Notes: a model not told the origin generated them from the sequence alone. A DNA stretch of 64,000 nucleotides from Aphelenchoides besseyi (GCA_024699855.1 JAMPIQ010000001.1:10912001-10976000); one strand, 5' to 3'; shown: positions 10,250 through 22,874, counted from the first letter of the stretch. Translations and numbers: made by a program.

Positions 10250-10684
10250 ATGCGGTTGCTTTCGAGTTTCGGATTTTTGCTGTCCGTGTTGTTTGCTGTT
10301 GTGTGGGCGGAGTTCGAGAAGAACGACACGAATGTCGATGTTCATTCCGACAAACTTCTTCTGCGTGATGTAGTGTCGCTGTCATCAGACAGCAAGATCA
10401 AGTGTTTGTGGTGAGCTCGTGAATGTGAGCACAATGATCAGGATCTTTTCAGCTGGAAAAGCAATTGTGTTGGTCGCTTGCAAGATTGTCCCAAGAGTTG
10501 CTATCAACAGTACAATCCGTGTAAGTTCCCTGTCGAGCTGTTGAGAAAAGCTTTCTTTTTAGTGCACATTCTGGTGCGTCGCGGTTGTTACGAATCGAAG
10601 AGAACTGATGGTTGGGCGCAACATTATCGTCTTTATTGGCATTTCTGCAATTCAGACGAGTGCAACGACAAAACACCACCGTGA
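10250..10684 (+). CDS. secreted three-finger (Ly6/uPAR-like) protein
   Basis: Three exons: ATG 10250 with a signal peptide (MRLLSSFGFLLSVLFAVVWA), intron gtgagc...ttttcag, a second exon CWKSNCVGRLQDCPKSCY, intron gtaagtt...tttttag, and a last exon RRGCYESKR...LYWHFCNSDECND, stop TGA 10682-10684. The cysteine spacing and the terminal C-N-x3-C-N-D motif are those of Ly6/three-finger domains. There is no hydrophobic C-terminus, so it is probably secreted rather than GPI-anchored. A paralogue with the same three-exon structure lies at 42827-43249. Such proteins commonly act as extracellular modulators or in defence; a specific role cannot be read here. Confidence 0.75.
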
Positions 10685-10927
10685 ACTTTTCTTGTAAATG
10701 ACTGTGAACTGTTGATATGAATAAACGGTAAGTTTATTCCTTATTCATAAGCTGGTTTGCAATGAACAGAACAAACCAGCCGATAAAAATCGACTTGGCA
10801 ATTTCACTGGACCTTCAAGTAAAGTGGATTGATTGAGGAGAAGTGGATAACTCGGGAGCTTAATCCTGAGAGAAAAATGCAAACCACCTGAAAGTCTCCG
10901 AATCGACTTTCATTTCTTTTCGCTGCG

Positions 10928-11492
10928 ATGACTTCGATTCGTGTGCTCTTTTTGATCTCGTTGCTGATCGTTGGGATTTCGATTGGGACGTCCGATGTAT
11001 TCTATTTCCAAACACAAATCACTTGCAACGGTCAACCGTACCCCAATGCCGTGAGCCGAAAGATTGAAGACACTCAACGACCATTTTCAGAGTATAGCTG
11101 TTTATGAAGAAGACCAACTGCGTGATGATATCTGCTACGTGACTAAAAACCGATGGAAACGGAAGTTTCATTGCGAAGGGCGTTGAGAAGTTCGACGGCT
11201 TCATGGCACTCAGTTGGTTTGGTGGTGTTGGAGACAAAGTTTACTTCTACGTGTAAGCACTCAATTCTTGGCCTTCCAAGTTCTTTTCAGTCGTCACAAC
11301 TGCAATCGTGATTACCTTGTTTGCTCGAAGATCGAACTCGGTGACACGATTTGGAGCCATTCGCCCAAAACCGTCGTAGCTCCGACTGTGCTTCCGGCTA
11401 TCGAATTGGCGCGCACCGATTTGAAAGAATGTTTGGAAAGAGTTGTCGCGGACATGGAACAGGAATACACGGGACCTGAATGTGTCAATTAG
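10928..11492 (+). CDS. transthyretin-like (TTL) family secreted protein, one-base frame slip
   Basis: ATG 10928 opens a signal peptide (MTSIRVLFLISLLIVGISIG). The mature part has the nematode transthyretin-like layout: ITCNGQPYPNA near the start, VYEEDQLRDD, TDGNGSF, and HNCN before the C-terminal half, ending GPECVN at TAG 11490-11492. Two introns (gtgagcc...ttttcag; gtaagc...ttttcag) are clear. Between VYEEDQLRDD and TDGNGSF the frame changes at an AAAAA run (about 11145); four As would keep frame, so either the gene is broken or the assembly has an extra A. TTL proteins are abundant secreted nematode proteins of mostly unknown function. Confidence 0.75.
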
Positions 11493-11772
11493 TTATGAAT
11501 CTTGTTGACGTGAATAAACTTCTTTGTGACTGGGCTTGCTATTAAAGTTTGAATCGGGCGAGTCATTGAAGGGTCTGTGATTACAAGCACGTAAATTGCA
11601 GGTCCATTCAATGGTCATTAAACTGCTTCTTTTCGCAGTAAATGGGTTTCAGCACGCAATTTCCTCCACTGCTACCATTCAGCGAACTCTGTGGTATTTG
11701 GTTGTTCATTTTCTATTTTTTGAACGAACGCCGGTTGCGAGTGAGCGATTTCGAGGTCTGACAACGTGCTAG

Positions 11773-12814
11773 ATGGAACTGAGAGGTCGTTTGGCACGGG
11801 TCCGATTCGTTTTCCTGGGAATTTCCGTGTTTTTGGACGTCGGTTTTTTGTTGTCTTGGAGAGCAGTTTCGTTATCCAGAGCTGATTCGCTCGCTTTCAG
11901 AATGCTGTGGTGCGACCATGCTGACGAATTCGCTTTCAAATACGAGAGTTTTGTTCAACGACCAAGAGAATTTTGGAACTCGTGCGGTCAAACATTGACG
12001 CTGAAGCCCATGGAGCTGAGCTTCCGACCGGATACTCGAGTTCACGTCGTGATCAAAACCCCCGGCAAGTGTTCCGCTTATTTCTCGCTTGTGGCAGAAG
12101 GCGAGGATGTCGAGAATCTCTGTTGTTCTTTGTGGATGCGCGATGATGACGGCGGCATCAGTTATCGCAGCGGTAAATGCAAGCATTGCTTCTTTTGTAT
12201 CGATTGAGCTTTCAGGCAAAACGTTACCACTGGGTGCACGTGTTGCGATGTCTCCGAATCGGCCGATGATCGCAATGAATTCTACTACGCATATGTCGTC
12301 TGTCAAGTGTTCTCGAGCAGATGCTACGTCTGCAAGCCGATCTACGACAACAGATCCTTGGCCAAACTACTAGACGATCTCAAGAAGCAGAACAACGAGT
12401 TGGTGCGTTTGAGCGAGTGAAGACCTTGGACTCGACGTTGATTTCAGAGGTCGCAGATTCATCGTCTTCAAGAGCAACCGATGCAGGGAAGAAACGAAAT
12501 CGCACAGTTATCCGAAAAAGTAGAGTCTATTGTGAGTTCTGCATTCCGAAGCAGTTTTCAAGCGACTGGTTTCAGACGTCAAAGTCAGAAGTCCCCACCC
12601 GAGTCATCGAGTGTGTGATTTGTTCACGTTGCGCTGATCAATGTGCCATTCCATGTGGTCATCTCATGTGTGGAAACTGCTTCCATCAGTTTGTCCAACT
12701 CGTTGTCTGCCTTACAGTCACGAACACACAAAGTTGGCGAAATTTCACGAGCGAGCATCTCGACTTTCACCTCATAATCCATGTTCCAGCACGAGAAAAG
12801 GGATCATCAATTGA
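11773..12814 (+). CDS. RING-finger-like protein
   Basis: Several short exons read from about 11773 (or ATG 11902, MLWCDHADEFAF) to TGA 12812-12814. The N-terminal part contains HVVIKTPGKCSAYFSLVAEG; the middle has paired cysteines (TTGCTCCDV, QVFSSRCYVCKPIYD) and a helix (AKLLDDLKKQNNEL); the C-terminal part shows RVIECVIC...AIPCGHLMCGNC, a RING (C3HC4) start. The last cysteine pair is recovered only in another frame (CPTRC), and one intron keeps phase only with an unusual acceptor. A diverged paralogue sits at 22.1-22.6 kb. RING proteins are normally E3 ubiquitin ligases; with the doubtful last ligands that function is inferred only. Confidence 0.5.
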
Positions 12815-13089
12815 TTGGCAAAACGCGGCTTGAACCGAGTGGTTATGTCCGACCTACTCGAACGAATAAGAATGCAAAGTCTTATTTGTGATCTTCGGAG
12901 ATAGAAGTAGTCGTCTTGTGCTTTGAAATGTTTGCTACAATTCAGTAGCAGAGCGTAAAGCAAGTCCATGACCAATGATCAAGTTCCCGCGCTTGACAGA
13001 GCATCTAAATTGACATTAACGTCATAAATACTCAGTTAGCCTTGTAATCTGCATACGCATTTGTCTTGTTCAAGTGTTCGAAAGAGCTA

Positions 13090-13290
13090 ACTTGTGCAAT
13101 GCTGATATTGTTTTGCTGGATACCAACGAGGTTGGAGAGGCAATTGCAAACTTGTATTTCTAGCCGTTGTGCTTTTCGATCAGCAAGTCCATGTTTTACG
13201 CTTATTGTCAGAGGTCATTCAAATCGAGCAATTCGATGACGTACAAGTGTTTGAACGACACTTGGAAAGAACGTTTACAGTGCTGTAAGA
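13090..13290 (+). pseudogene. vWA-like fragment, decayed
   Basis: Two short coding-like stretches in different frames: NLCNADIVLLDTNEVGEAIA, recalling the first strand and metal-site loop of von Willebrand factor A domains (D-I-V-x-L-x-D-T), and LLSEVIQIEQFDDVQVFERH. No start, splice pattern or continuous frame joins them. A related-looking remnant is in the carboxypeptidase intron at 47.5-48.3 kb. The assignment is weak. Confidence 0.25.
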
Positions 13291-14106
13291 AGGCACTATA
13301 AGCGCGTTTTGCTCTGCAATGTTTCAATTTGGGATCACCGTCAAAATTCCTGACATAGACTTCGAATTCGTTGAAGGAACATTGATGCAAGAACGGTACG
13401 CTCACAACAACGGGGCTTATGAACGACATTATCTTAGAGCCTTCAATAATGAGGACGTTACTTTTGGGTTGGACTTTCAGGACCCAAGTGGTCGGGTTGG
13501 AGTGGTTGAACACCTGTTCAATAGAAACTTATCGAGGAACCTATTATTGTCTTTTTGCACACACATTATTTTGGGAACACTAGATTGTCGAGTTGCGCTC
13601 TCATTTTCATATTGTATCTGATGCCCTCGAATCAATCTTTGAAGCGTTTCGGTCGGATATATAAACAACAACGAATAGAATCGATTAAAATCTAAAACTC
13701 CGTTTCCTTGATTTGAGTATAATATCTCTGCTATTAAACTCAGATGAGTGGTTGTTCGAATGATGTTGGAGTGCCGGCCGACGAATACTCACTTGTTGTT
13801 TTGGCAAAGCGAACGAGGAAGCCGATTACAAAGAAACAATCGACTTGAACAACCTAGGGAATTAGCAATCCGTTTGACTGTGGCTATCAAGCAATCTGAA
13901 TAGTCGACTTATAAGCCAAGGGTTCGCAACTGAAAGGAAGACTCCAATTTGAGTTCTTTGTATTCGATTGTGTCAGTTGAGATCAAAGCTCGTTGATGTG
14001 GGGGAACTGGGAGCACGTTTCATTCGATCTTATTGATTGTCGATTGGAGATCTTGACAAACTGGAGACTTGAAGTCGAATTGTTTCGATTATCCTTCCGT
14101 TTGTGT

Positions 14107-14179
14107 GCTGTCGTGGCGCAATCGGCAGCGCGTTCGGCTGTTAACCGAAAGGTTGGAAGTTCGAGCCTTCCCGATAGCG
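14107..14179 (+). tRNA. tRNA-Asn (GTT)
   Basis: Full cloverleaf by eye: acceptor GCTGTCG (14107-14113) pairs with CGATAGC (14172-14178); D stem GCGC/GCGC; anticodon stem TTCGG/CCGAA with loop CTGTTAA, anticodon GTT at 14140-14142; T stem GGAAG/CTTCC with loop TTCGAGC; discriminator G. No intron. The stems are complete, apart from one G-T pair in the acceptor. Confidence 0.95.
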
Positions 14180-14972
14180 AGAACTTTTTGTCGTTCCTCC
14201 TTCAACATTCCATTTCAGTTGTCGAGAGCTTTTGTATCGGGTTGTGTGTTCAACTTCTTCCGTTCATATACATTTTGTTCAGTTGGGAGATGATGCTCAA
14301 CTCGAAATAACCGACTATATGCAACAGGCCTGTGAGCTGTATACTTGCAAGTGCATGTATGGTTATTCGACGGGTTTTTGAATCGCTCATCACAGAATCA
14401 ACTAATCTAAGATGGTGAAGACCTCTCTTTTGATTGGATTGTAGATCCAACGGCAACCGAGCAATTAGAGTAATAGTGAACGACTCAGTCACAAGCGACG
14501 GAGCTGAGACGCTCGTTGTGTGTGCAACTGTATTCAACGGACCAGCAGGTCTACAAGTTTTATCAATCTGGGTTCTGTGTTCGGAACCTCTTCCACGTTG
14601 TACGATCGTTTAGTGGACCGGAAAAGCTCTCGACTTTGGTTTGTTTGCGACCCACAAAGGTCTTTGATGCTCGTCTTTCAGCCTATGAATTCATTCTTGG
14701 CAAAGTTCCGGCGCCATTCAACTTGAAACACACTCCTCTGTAATCATGTTGTTAACAACTGTTTTGTTATCGAAGGTGGAAAATAGATTATCGTATGTTC
14801 GCAGTCAAAATGAGGGTCGTTGAGATTTTTCTGGGAATACACTCTCATGTAACTTGTAGAGTTTATGCAAATTCGTTGACTGCCGATCAAATCGCCATTG
14901 AGATCATTTGCGGCCTTTGAGTTTGTTTTGGATTGTTGATTCTCGTTGTGCTCTCAGAGTTCGGGGATCGAA

Positions 14973-15640
14973 ATGCGCTTTTGGTTCGTTGGCTTCTTGG
15001 GGTTGATGTTCGTTGGAGTTGCGATGGCCGGACACGTGAGTTGCAAAGTGACTGGCAATCAACGTTGTTTAGCATGGTGGCTTTGAGGAGGAAAGTGACC
15101 CCACTGAGCGTTCCAGTCAATTGTTAGATGTAAATTTGCTTCCTTGCCCACGCGACACTGATTTGCTGTTTAGAGAAAAAGAGCGATCTATCAATCGTAT
15201 TCGAAGAAGTACAGGCATTTACAGAAATTGCATCCGGAAATGTTCGGCGAAGATTATTACAAGAAAGTGAGTCAAAGAGAATATTCGATTAATTTCGATT
15301 TAGAAGTACAACGAAACTCCACCGCTTCTTCCCGAGTTTGTGCCGCTCAAACACCCGTCGAAGGATGCTTACAAGAAAGTGAGTCCTTTGCTTGTTGATT
15401 TCATTCTTGTGTTTAGGATCTAAGAGAATCGCCGTCGGTTGTTTCGCAGTTTAAGGAAAGTGATTTCAACGGGCCGGTAAAACACAAGAACCTGTTCATT
15501 TGTTCAAGTCTATTTAGCAAGCACTCAAGTTTGCCGACGTATTGAAAGCTGAACTGTTGAAGCGACAATTTCGCAAATCGTTCAAGCAACGGAATCGTAA
15601 GACGATTCCAAATACCGGAAATGTCTATGATGATGTCTGA
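14973..15640 (+). CDS. small basic secreted protein, six exons
   Basis: ATG 14973 begins a signal peptide (MRFWFVGFLGLMFVGVAMAG). Five introns of 37-44 bp follow (GTGAGT or GTAAAx to TTTAG), and all five fall in phase 0, giving a product of about 150 residues ending GNVYDDV at TGA 15638-15640. The mature protein has an acidic start (GGFEEESDPTERSS), a Tyr/Lys-rich middle (AIYQSYSKKYRHLQK), a proline segment (ETPPLLPEFVPLKHP) and a basic end (LKRQFRKSFKQRNRK). There are no cysteines in the mature part and no family is recognised. The exon structure is very clean, so the gene itself is well supported. Confidence 0.75.
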
Positions 15641-15979
15641 TCGCTGTTTTCTGCTCATTGTCGTCGGCGGAAATAAACCGAAGTTCGTAAATTTGACGTG
15701 ATTATAAAAAGGGGATCGAAATTGAATTCAAGTGCTCGTGGATCGGGCCAACAGAATTCATATCTACTTGTCTTAACCGTGGATATTAGTCAATGAACAG
15801 AATTCAATAGACATGTTTAAGTTGAGATTCATGTAGGTCAGACTGTAGACAACTTCAAACATTTGAGTACTCGTCCCAAACAAGCTGTTCAATCATCTAT
15901 CAAGAGCTAGGAAGCTGCAAGAACAAAATCAAGTAAAGTGTTAACCTTTTCTCTCCTACATTTCAAACCTTACAAACAA

Positions 15980-17410
15980 GTAAATCAGCGGTCGGCTTCT
16001 CCGGAGAAGGGCCTACCTTCTAGTTCAGCAAAAACTATCAAATAATGCACGCTCAACTTCCAAACCATATTCTTTTATCTCAACTCACAAACCGACAATT
16101 TGCCGTTTCGTTAGCAAACCCAATAAATACTCTCCAAACAACTTTCAGAAGTCTATTATCATCAGTCAATTTTACTGATCAAACCTCTTCACTCTCGCGA
16201 TTTTTCTTATTTCCAACCCATTTGCCAATGAACGGTAATCAAACTGATTAAACCAACTAGCACCAATCTCTTTTTGTTCCATTCTCTACGAAATATTCTA
16301 ATAGACATGTTCATCTAAACTCAACGTATCAACTAACCAATCTCGTTCTTTCATCATCTTTGTTGCTTCTTGCATCTAACTGACGGCTACAGGAATTCAA
16401 AACCATTGACTTCGAAATCATTTTCATTGTCCATTGCAATCCTTTCATCAAAACAGCATCAATTTCCACCTTACCAAACTTTCAGGGCTTTAGCTCGAAC
16501 CTTCCAAACTCACAGTCCAACATTTGCTTTTTCTAAACAATTGAGACCGCTTACATCGCTCAACTTTTCCATTGATCGCACTCAACAACAATTCTGAACA
16601 AACACCTTTAGTCTTTGTCGTCGTCAACTTCCAACACCACCTAATCAACGACTACGTTAACCGTATCCTGACAATCTTGCAAAACTGATTGCCATTTGGA
16701 AGTCAAAGTCCAGTCTCAGCTTACAACAACTTTTAATCATCCAATCACATTTCTAACGTTAATCACAACCGCTTTCTCTCTACAAAACTGCTCATCGGAT
16801 TCAAAGCAATCTGTTTCTTAAAACTCTTGTCAATGTTTTCGAACGACCCGTCCAGCAACACATTCAGCGACCATCAACAGCCGTTTGTCAAACTTTCCAA
16901 AACTTCCTCGTTTCCATCTTCTACTAAACATTTGTGTCGATTGGTTTTCGTCTAAACCTAGCTCATCAGTAAATAAACTCTTCGTTTAACATCTCTCGAG
17001 ATCTTGCTATCTCATCAACGAAAACAGCGACCATTACAAAACCGCGTACATCTTCCCGATCTCGTTGTTTCAATTTCCCAACGATTTCAATCATTTTTAA
17101 ATCGCTCAAAACCATTAACGTTTGTTGTCATCAACCGCGTAGAACAAACCAATTCCTTTTGATTGGCTCGCATCAAATCCCAGCTCTAATCATCGTTTCG
17201 TTAAGCATCGAAACAGCGACTTTGGACTCTTTCAATGCCGTGAACATTTCTTTTAACCAACCAAAAACAACGTTCAGAACAAAGTGCTAACTTTCAATCA
17301 CATTTGCTAACGAACGTTGATCAAAACCAATTCCATTTCTTTAACTCCGATAAAATTCTAACTTTGAATCTAAGCTTCGTTCCGTAACTTATTGCAAAGT
17401 CAAACTTCGA
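15980..17410. other. C-rich/G-poor noncoding tract
   Basis: About 1.4 kb with no ORF worth calling on either strand and a marked strand asymmetry: on the plus strand C outnumbers G by roughly three to one in most 60-base lines (for example 16441-16680). Short words recur loosely (AACAGCGAC, CAATTCC, CTAACGTT-like), but no clean tandem unit could be defined by eye. It may be a noncoding transcript, an old repeat, or a decayed satellite. Confidence 0.5.
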
Positions 17411-17950
17411 AATCGACAGCTTGAAACTAATGGCTGTTGATGATATCAAAGCAGCGGCTTGAACATTTTTTCGATGATTTCACTTCGACAATTGCGAGCA
17501 CAAACGAAACACAAACCGAACACCAAATTAACATAAGAAGAAGAGTGCTCATTCAGATTGTGCACAATTTGATCGCACACAGACAGACGATTCTCGATTA
17601 TTTTAATGGGTGGGATACATTAGACTGCTGCATAATAAAATCTCCATAGCGATCAAAACGGTGCAAGTACTCGATATTTTGTTTATAAACGTCAACAAAG
17701 ACCATGTGATTGTTGTCAAGCAAACTCGCTACCACTTTCCAGTTTCCAAGTGATTATGTTTATGATCTTAGTGTTGAATTGCATAGATGTCCATTTGAGA
17801 GCATCAAAAATGAATCAGATAAACGTTTCAATTCAAACCATCTAGCTTTAAATTCCCTAAAACAAGGTCGTTTCGTTGCCTTTTGATCCTTCGCTTTCTC
17901 CTCGCTCGCTGCCTTCAAACAACTACCGTCTTAGCGCTCCTTGAAGCGTG

Positions 17951-18022
17951 TCCTCGGTAGTATAGTGGTAAGTATCCGCGCCTGTCACGTGCGAGACCCG
18001 GGTTCGATTCCCGGCCGGGGAG
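17951..18022 (+). tRNA. tRNA-Asp (GTC)
   Basis: Acceptor TCCTCGG (17951-17957) pairs with CCGGGGA (18015-18021), discriminator G. Anticodon loop CTGTCAC gives anticodon GTC; the A and B promoter boxes (TAGTATAGTGGTAAGTA and GGTTCGATTCC) are standard. No intron. Surrounding sequence from 15.6 to 18.5 kb is otherwise gene-poor. Confidence 0.95.
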
Positions 18023-18488
18023 TTCAATTTTTTGGCTTATAACATGTTTGCACATTTCTAAGTAGCTTCAATTTTGTAATCACGTATCAGTAAATAAACT
18101 ATTAAATTGATGATGACATGTCTTTTCGATAAATCTTTATATATTCTGTCTTTGAATAGCATACTCTTCAATCTTCAAAAGACACAACGTACATCCCAAA
18201 AATATAATATACGCTATTCAACAAATGAGTATCAATCGAATTTCTAACTCAGGTTTTTAGTATTGGCTTTCGTTCAGTTGTCGAGTTTGAGGCTTGAAAT
18301 TTGGTTAGAATTCCTGTCTGTAAAGGATAATGCTAAGTGTTAAACAACTTAAACAGTTGATTTCTTCTATTGATAATTTAGTTGAGTAGTTTAATTAGTA
18401 ATATCCACTCAAAACAATCAAGCAGTGCAATCTTAGATCACACGCAAAGTTAAGATTATAAGTATAAAAACAATTTTCAGTACAACAT

Positions 18489-20706
18489 TCAACGACGATA
18501 ACGATATTGTTTAAAGAAAAACCACAACTGGAAAACGCCATTTGCAAATTGACATCTGTAGCCGTTGTTGCTCTTCGGATTGGCGTCCCATTCGCGATTC
18601 ACGATTTTGAAGGCAATCTTTTCGTACGGCGGTCCGGCAGAAAAGGTTAAGATCGCAAAGTCGGGATCTTCGCATTCGGTCAACGTAAACGATGGAGTTT
18701 TCGTGACGTCCAAAAGATCGGGATAGAAGATCTAAGAACCGATTAGTTATAGCTGCTGTCTCAAACTTACATTAAAGCGATAGCCTTGAACAATCTTCGG
18801 CGGAGGATTGTCCATGTCGTAGTGGGTCTGATTGTACTTGTTCCAATCGAATCCCGTGTTAACACGATTGAAGTAACGTGGCTTTTGGGCTTGTATGTTT
18901 TGCGTCCATGTTACTTTCGAGTCTTCCACCGGCGCTTCAACTGCAAACGACGATTCTTCCTTGGACATTCCGGATCGTGCGACTTCCATCATCTTCTTTT
19001 CTTTTGCCTGAAAAGCAGTGCAAAGAATGTTGAGGAAGAAAATTACCGTTGGTTCCACTTGTGATGCTTGACGTTTCTGCACATCTCCTTTCTCGTCCAA
19101 AATTTCAAATCCGGGCATTGCATCAGATTCTTTGACGAGCTTCGGCGAATACTCTCTCTGCCGAGCATAATACAATTCGGTGGTGAAACGTTCGAGCTGA
19201 TCCTCTCGCAACGTTAACCACTTCTTTTCGCGATGCTCGTCGTCCAACGCCTCCAAGTCGGTCCAAGTGAACGGCAACGGTTTCTGCGCATAATAAGCCT
19301 CAATATCGTCCAAGTCTTCTTTCTGCAAAGAAATTCAATTCATGTGCAAAAGCGAAAACAAACCCGCAAGTCACCCGAAACCGATGGTTTCGTTTCCTCG
19401 TGCATTTCTTCGAACTTCTCTGTTTCTTTGCGTTGTTGTGAGCGAATTTGTTCCAAACGAAACTTCTGTTTTTGCACGTGGTTTTCAGTCAATCGAGTCT
19501 TTGCGATTTTCGGCTCCAACATCGCTAGCACAACTTCCCAATAGGAAACGTCGACACCACGACCCGCAATTTGAATCTTCTTCCGAATCTCATCGGCGGT
19601 TTTCGACAACTCCGCAAACGTCTTTTTCTGAAGCTCACAATTAGACTAAAAAATGATACGACCTTCTACCTCAAATGACTTCTCAATTGATGGCAAAACA
19701 GCGGAGTGAATTGACTCGTCCGTGTGTGTTTGTGTCAGTTTCTTCAGTTCGAATTTTGCCAATGTCTGAATATCGTCCCAGAACTCGGGATTCTTTTCGG
19801 TTTCGACTTGACGCCAAACCTAAACGACGTTCAAGAGTCGAAAGAGCAGGGACTTACTTTGATGTCTTCGATGAGATCCTCCAACTGGTCAACCGTCAAG
19901 TTCTTCAGATAAACTGTGGGCGCTAAAAAAAGCATATAAAAACGCCAACAAAGAAAGCAACTCACGAACCAACTCAAACTCTTCGTATTCGTCGAACTGA
20001 TCGACGCCGCTCGACGTCGCACCTTTTCGGCCAAACGCCGAGTAACGTCCCAACAAATCGATGGCATTTGGGCGACCTTCTTTGATGCGAATCTTCGAGC
20101 GTAAAAGCGACTGTTTGAGGAAGAAAGCGTCCTCCGTTTTTCTCCAATCCGCGTGTTTCCGTCGCTCTTCGTCTCGTGCAATCATTTCGGCGTCTTCTGC
20201 AAACGAACTTCAGAGTAAAAAGAGCCACAAACCCTTGGCTGATTGACGTGCATCACGACTACGTTTCAGATCCTCCATTTCGGCAATGTTCTTTTCGATT
20301 TTGGCCCGATTCCTAAAATTCACAAGTGACTTCAGTAAAGCCGGAACTCACATCTTTTCGATTTCCTTCTTCGACAACTTGTCTTTGCCTTCCGCCTTCA
20401 GCTTCTTGCCCCAAACGAACACATCGCTCAAATTTGGGTCGTTGAACGGATTCTGCGTGTTTGAATAAGGTCGACCGGGAAGCGTGGAATCTTCAGGTTC
20501 ATTCTGAAAACCGAAATCATGTGAATCAAAGAACGTTTTCCGACCTTCAAACGTCTTTTATTTTCCCGTCGTTCTCGACGTTCGTCCTCAGTTTCCCGTT
20601 CTTTTCGACGTTCCTTCTTCTCCTTTCGACTTTTCTTCGATTCTCTGCGTTTTCCTTCCAAAAATCGATCAAACGATCGGGAGCGAGATCGAGAGTGTCG
20701 TCCCAT
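18489..20706 (-). CDS. cactin: Cactin, spliceosome-associated protein
   Basis: Start ATG 20706 (MGRHSRSRSRSFDRFL), stop TGA 18489-18491, about ten short introns. Layout matches Cactin: an SR/charged N-terminal tail, the central conserved region (FFLKQSLLRSKIRIKEGRPN, AIDLLGRYSAFG) with NPEFWDDI, and the very conserved C-terminal domain (KPRYFNRVNTGFDWNKYN; DFAILTFSAGPPYEKIAFK; RCQFANGVFQLWFFFKQYRY, then RR as the last residues). Cactin is a nuclear protein bound to late spliceosomes, needed for accurate 3' splice-site use and sister-chromatid cohesion. An acceptor-like ATTTTCAG lies just upstream of the start, as expected of a trans-spliced leader site. Assignment is strong. Confidence 0.92.
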
Positions 20707-20769
20707 TTCTGAAACTCTGAAAATTATTTTGAACAAAAACCTTTAGCTTATCGTTTACTCACGATAAAA

Positions 20770-22069
20770 CTCCGGATCCACAAATGAAAGTTTCTGGATT
20801 CACAAGAACACTTTAATTCACGGCGAAAAGAAGCGAAGACGCGCAGCGAAATGTTTAGAAATAAGAACACAAGGCCAAAGAAACTTTCAACCCGACGCTC
20901 TTCGACCAGTCAGCAATCCACCAACGATTTTTAGCCGCCATTTACACACGAGAAGCACTGTCTTATTGGCCTTGGCACTCAACTCGGAATTCTCAACCAT
21001 GTGTAAGAACGTTTAATAAGAAGTTGTTCATAAGCTCAAACTAGTCGATGCAACATTGAAGTTCCAGTAGATACGATCAATTTGCATACTCTTCATTTGA
21101 CGATCAAAATCGTTGGAGTCGTCTGTTTGCTGATTTTAAATCAATCTTGTTTGTTTCAACGTCGTTCTTCAAATAAATGAGACGTAAGAAACGCAACAGA
21201 GATGCCATTTAAAAGGCCATCGTCGATCAGATCTAAAAAGCTCTGAGTTGTCTTTTCAAAAGTGAGTTGTTTGATTGAGTTTTACTGTTCTTACAAACAC
21301 TTCCTCTCCATCTTTACAATAACAACATCTGATCAACAAACATTCGAAGCAGAAGGATTTTATGCAGTAAATTTCTTTGTGTTCGAAGTGCACACAGTAG
21401 TCAATTGGGATAAGAAAGTCGAACAACGTCAATCGTTTCCGTCAACATTTTATGGTCTATGGTTGCCAAAGAAGGTTTCCTCGTGATCAAAGTCAGCTAA
21501 ATGGCGAGCAGTAGCACTTGAACTTGAAGTGTTTTTTAATTATGATAACAATGGCTTCTTTACAAATCTGTTAGAATCGTCTTATTCGTGCTTTGTAGAA
21601 TCTATTTTCTTTTTGTAGGGAAACGTTGTACACGTTTAAGTTAACGGCACTCATTCCTATTCAACGATTGATTGGTTCGATGACTACGAGTTGAGTTTGT
21701 CAGTGATATTATTGTAAAGAGTTTAATGTTATCTGTGCGTAGAAGCTTACAAAACAACTGGTATACAAGCTTGTAATGTATGTTCTTTCTGATTAGTGAA
21801 CAATCAACAAACTTGTTCAAAGACAAGAGTCTTTAGAAGTGTGAGTCGTCAAATGTAAGTCAAAAGTTCAATTTAAAGAAGGCAAATTGCTCAACAGCTC
21901 GATTGTAATACCTCACCGTAAAACAACGTCAAATGATTGACGATATAAAGTCACTAAATGCAAGAAAGTTACCACTTTTTGTTTGTTAGTATCCCAATCG
22001 CTTTGTCAACCTTTTGAGATGTTAAAGTGTAAACACGCTCAGAATCAAAACCAACCGTTTAGTTGATGG
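20770..22069. other. no supported gene (Cactin 5' side)
   Basis: The promoter and upstream sequence of Cactin and about 1.2 kb with short open stretches only; one at 21262-21486 (plus) has some coding character but no start context, splice sites or recognised domain. Confidence 0.4.
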
Positions 22070-22640
22070 ATTAATCGATCAAAAGAGTTTTGGGAAACCA
22101 TTGGCCGAATAGAGAAACTGTATTTAGCCGCTTGAAGTCCGTCAACAGACCAACATTTATGCTGTAGTTAAAACCTGCGGTTCGCCTTATGTGGCCGAAT
22201 TCTCCGTTGTGGCAGATGGCGAAGAAGCTGATAACCTCCGATGTACCTTGTGTTGTCAACGCAGGAGTACGTGGAGGAAAGAGTAAAAAACAATTTGAGT
22301 GCATACATCCTTTGGTTTCAGATGACATCGTAAAGTTAGGTACAAGGTTGCGGTTGGAGACGTGGAGTCACGATTCCGATCAAGGATTTGTTCCTTGTAT
22401 GTATTGTACGATTTTCTCAGCCAAATGTGAGATCTGCGATGTGAATAAGCACGCAGAGATGGCCAAACAAATGGAGAAGTTAAAGATGGAAATAAAGGTA
22501 ATGACAGACCAGAATGTTTTGTTGGTTAGTTTATTGAGCATATGGGAATCAATCCAATGTTTAAAGAAACGAAATAGAAGATCTTCCGGGCCAAATGGAG
22601 GAAATAAGACTCAGAAACGAGAATTAAACGTTCAAAGCTA
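22070..22640 (+). pseudogene. diverged paralogue of the 11.8-kb RING-like gene
   Basis: Exon-sized stretches align by eye with the 11.8-kb gene: KEFWETIGR against REFWNSCGQ, VVKTCGSPYVAEFSVVADGE against VIKTPGKCSAYFSLVAEGE, and the cysteine/helix block FVPCMYCTIFSAKCEICDVN followed by AKQMEKLKMEIK. The first part is interrupted by a stop or frame change near 22130, and no RING core was found after the helix. It may be a broken copy, or the 5' part of a gene that continues into the exons at 22.87-23.33 kb. Confidence 0.4.
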
Positions 22641-22874
22641 ACAACTGGAAAGAAGTGTGAAATGTGCAAAATGCGAACAAACTCACAAATTTTGTTCTTG
22701 TAGTTAACAGCATCAAAATCAAGGTAATTGTATCTCAAGAAAACACTCAGTGGTTTCTTGTAGGTTCACAAAAATGTTTTGGCATTGAAATCGAACTTTT
22801 GTCGAAAAATTTCATGTTAATCCAACGAAAACTAATTACACAGTTGAGGCACAAGTGTTGAAGCGATGAACGTA

